From NCBI GenBank assembly GCA_017999195.1, contig JAGOBP010000196.1:1-7422 (forward strand): DNA of 7,422 bases, in the 5' to 3' direction. The notes below the pieces were generated by a model, which was not told the origin of the DNA, made no database searches, and saw nothing but the letters and a program-made list of their open reading frames with translations. The first letter of the stretch is position 1. Every line of letters begins with the position of its first letter. Below are positions 7,001-7,422 of the stretch, piece by piece. Source of the DNA: Thermoflexales bacterium. GTDB taxonomy: Bacteria > Chloroflexota > Anaerolineae > Fen-1058. A program made the translations under genes and the position numbers.

Positions 7001-7422
7001 CGGCAGCAGTCACGCGCTCCGCCAGAGTGGTGGAGTCGGGCTGCGCGCTGGCGGGCAGCGCCAGCCGCGTTACGCCGTCTGCATCCAGCAGGCGCACCAG
7101 ATCATATTGATTATAAATTTGATATTTAGACAGCCAGGTTTCCAGCTGATTGCGCGCCGTGACATCTTGCGGAGTGTCCCAAAAGGCCGCGACATGTTCG
7201 GCAAAAGCCGGGTTTTCAAACAAGATCGCCGCATCGCCCAGTCGCTCTTTGCGATACTGGGCCAGTTCGGTCACTTTCAAATCGGCAATGGCCGACAATT
7301 GATTTTCGACCTGGGCGCGGTATTGCGCTTCGTAACTCCGATAATATCCGTAACCAACAACCATGATCCCGGCCGCCAGCAGGACAAACACCGCGCCGAG
7401 CACGATAGCGGACCGCTGCTGG
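4074..7422 (-). CDS. Membrane sensor histidine kinase, Cache-like/PAS/PAS/GAF/PAS/HisKA/HATPase (5' end probably outside window)
   Basis: Residues are numbered from a GTG at 7403. The frame continues upstream to the window edge (QQRSAI before it). The GTG would start inside the first membrane helix without preceding positive charges, so the true start is probably beyond 7422. Layout: TM1 ~1-20; extracytoplasmic region ~22-290, resembling a double Cache sensor (LVRLLDADGV, FYWNDRGENVYLSLLIPI); TM2 ~294-312; PAS ~340-455; PAS ~470-583 (FVDCNRA, LSPEFQPDGR); GAF ~595-742 (IGFYHFV, HYPVDQAGVW, IIHNDYAALP); PAS ~757-874; HisKA with phospho-acceptor His901 in YVASHDLQEPLR; HATPase with N box Asn1011/Asn1015, G1 box Asp1044 (DNGIGIE) and G2 box Gly1072-Gly1076 (GTGIGLAVV). 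All transmitter motifs are intact. The SHDLQEPLR type of HisKA is that of phytochrome-like kinases, which matches the adjacent Rcp1-type regulator. The GAF shows no recognisable bilin-attachment motif, so light sensing is not indicated. The ligand is unknown. Confidence 0.93.
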   Translation of the reverse strand, partial: QQRSAIVLGAVFVLLAAGIMVVGYGYYRSYEAQYRAQVENQLSAIADLKVTELAQYRKERLGDAAILFENPAFAEHVAAFWDTPQDVTARNQLETWLSKYQIYNQYDLVRLLDADGVTRLALPASAQPDSTTLAERVTAAVQTGQIDLVDFYWNDRGENVYLSLLIPIHGVQADRRVIGLLELRIAPHRYLYPFIQQWPTPSESAETLLIRRDGNEALYLNDLRFRPDAALTMRVPLTRTEVPAVRAALGETGIVYGQDYRGVPVVGSVRAVPDSPWFLVAKIDDAEVFAPLSARLWEMLALVGALVVSAGAGVGLIWRQQRAGVYRERLAAAEIVQESERLLREAQTISGLGSYVLDLRTGQWTSSPILDTIFGIDENYVRSIDNWGLIVQPDWREQMTAYLANDVVGQRQRFDREYPIVRVQDGALRWVQGLGQLEFDAHGQPLKMTGTIMDITARKQAETALRESEEKHRVLFRDSPDAYLIVVDDVFVDCNRATEIMLGGDRTQIIGRTPDALSPEFQPDGRSSSTAAREEIDAARQTGRNTFEWVHRRFDRTDFLVEVSIAAMSLDGQAASFITWRDITERKRAENLIRARLALMEYSANHALPEVLQNTLDQVGELTHSPIGFYHFVEADQATLTLQAWSTRTVQEFCQAQGAGAHYPVDQAGVWADSVRTKQPIIHNDYAALPNRKGLPDGHAQVARELVVPILRGDKVVGILGVGNKSVDYTAADVELVRYFADVAWEIAERKRAEESLRETNAYLENLINYANAPIIVWDPHFLITRFNHAFEFLTGRSEAEVVGQSLAILFPAALVESSMALIRRTLTGERWETVEIEIIHRDGSIRTVLWNSATVFAADGQTPVATIAQGQDITARKEIEAGLTRALADVQRSNQELEQFAYVASHDLQEPLRMVSSYTQLLEQRYASQLDDKAKKYIHYAVDGAVRMQRLINDLLTYSRINTKGQLPEPIASHTVFDDAVRNLATTIAESGAVITHDDLPAVRADATQLLQVFQNLIANAIKFRRADAPRIHVTARELNDQWLFSITDNGIGIESQYADRIFVIFQRLHTRQEYPGTGIGLAVVKRIVERHGGRIWFESEPGQGTTFYFTLLK

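Overview
The window is GC-rich bacterial DNA, almost entirely coding. It holds two gene sets that converge at about position 3570. On the + strand are the 3' end of an unrecognised, probably beta-rich protein gene and a complete 1,052-residue TPR-CHAT protein gene, which overlap by 8 bases. On the - strand are a large multi-domain sensor histidine kinase gene, running off the right edge, and a stand-alone CheY-like response regulator gene 19 bases downstream of it. No RNA gene, CRISPR array, insertion sequence or attachment site is visible, and both operon promoters lie outside the window.

The organism cannot be fixed from this sequence. A TPR-CHAT protease-like protein, a Cache/PAS/GAF kinase with a phytochrome-type transmitter and an Rcp1-type receiver would suit a Chloroflexota bacterium, or less likely a cyanobacterium. 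The palindrome CGATCG is strikingly frequent, but I saw no full cyanobacterial HIP1 octamer (GCGATCGC). The Chloroflexota guess is inference from domain content and composition, held at low to moderate confidence.

Left half (1-3540): the CHAT protein has an N-terminal TPR superhelix, a helical/coiled linker and a C-terminal caspase-like CHAT domain. Its His924/Cys964 dyad is intact, so it looks like a potentially active protease whose scaffold recognises a partner. The upstream gene is translationally coupled to it and is the best candidate for a partner, substrate or regulator. The TPR array is unusually regular: 40-residue units with a Cys at the same position in seven of eight units.

Right half (3605-7422): the kinase has two membrane segments around a Cache-like extracytoplasmic region, then PAS-PAS-GAF-PAS and a complete HisKA/HATPase transmitter. 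The adjacent Rcp1-type receiver has all phosphorylation residues and is the obvious phosphate acceptor. It has no output domain, so the final target is not visible. Nothing in the sequence directly links the two gene sets beyond their convergence.
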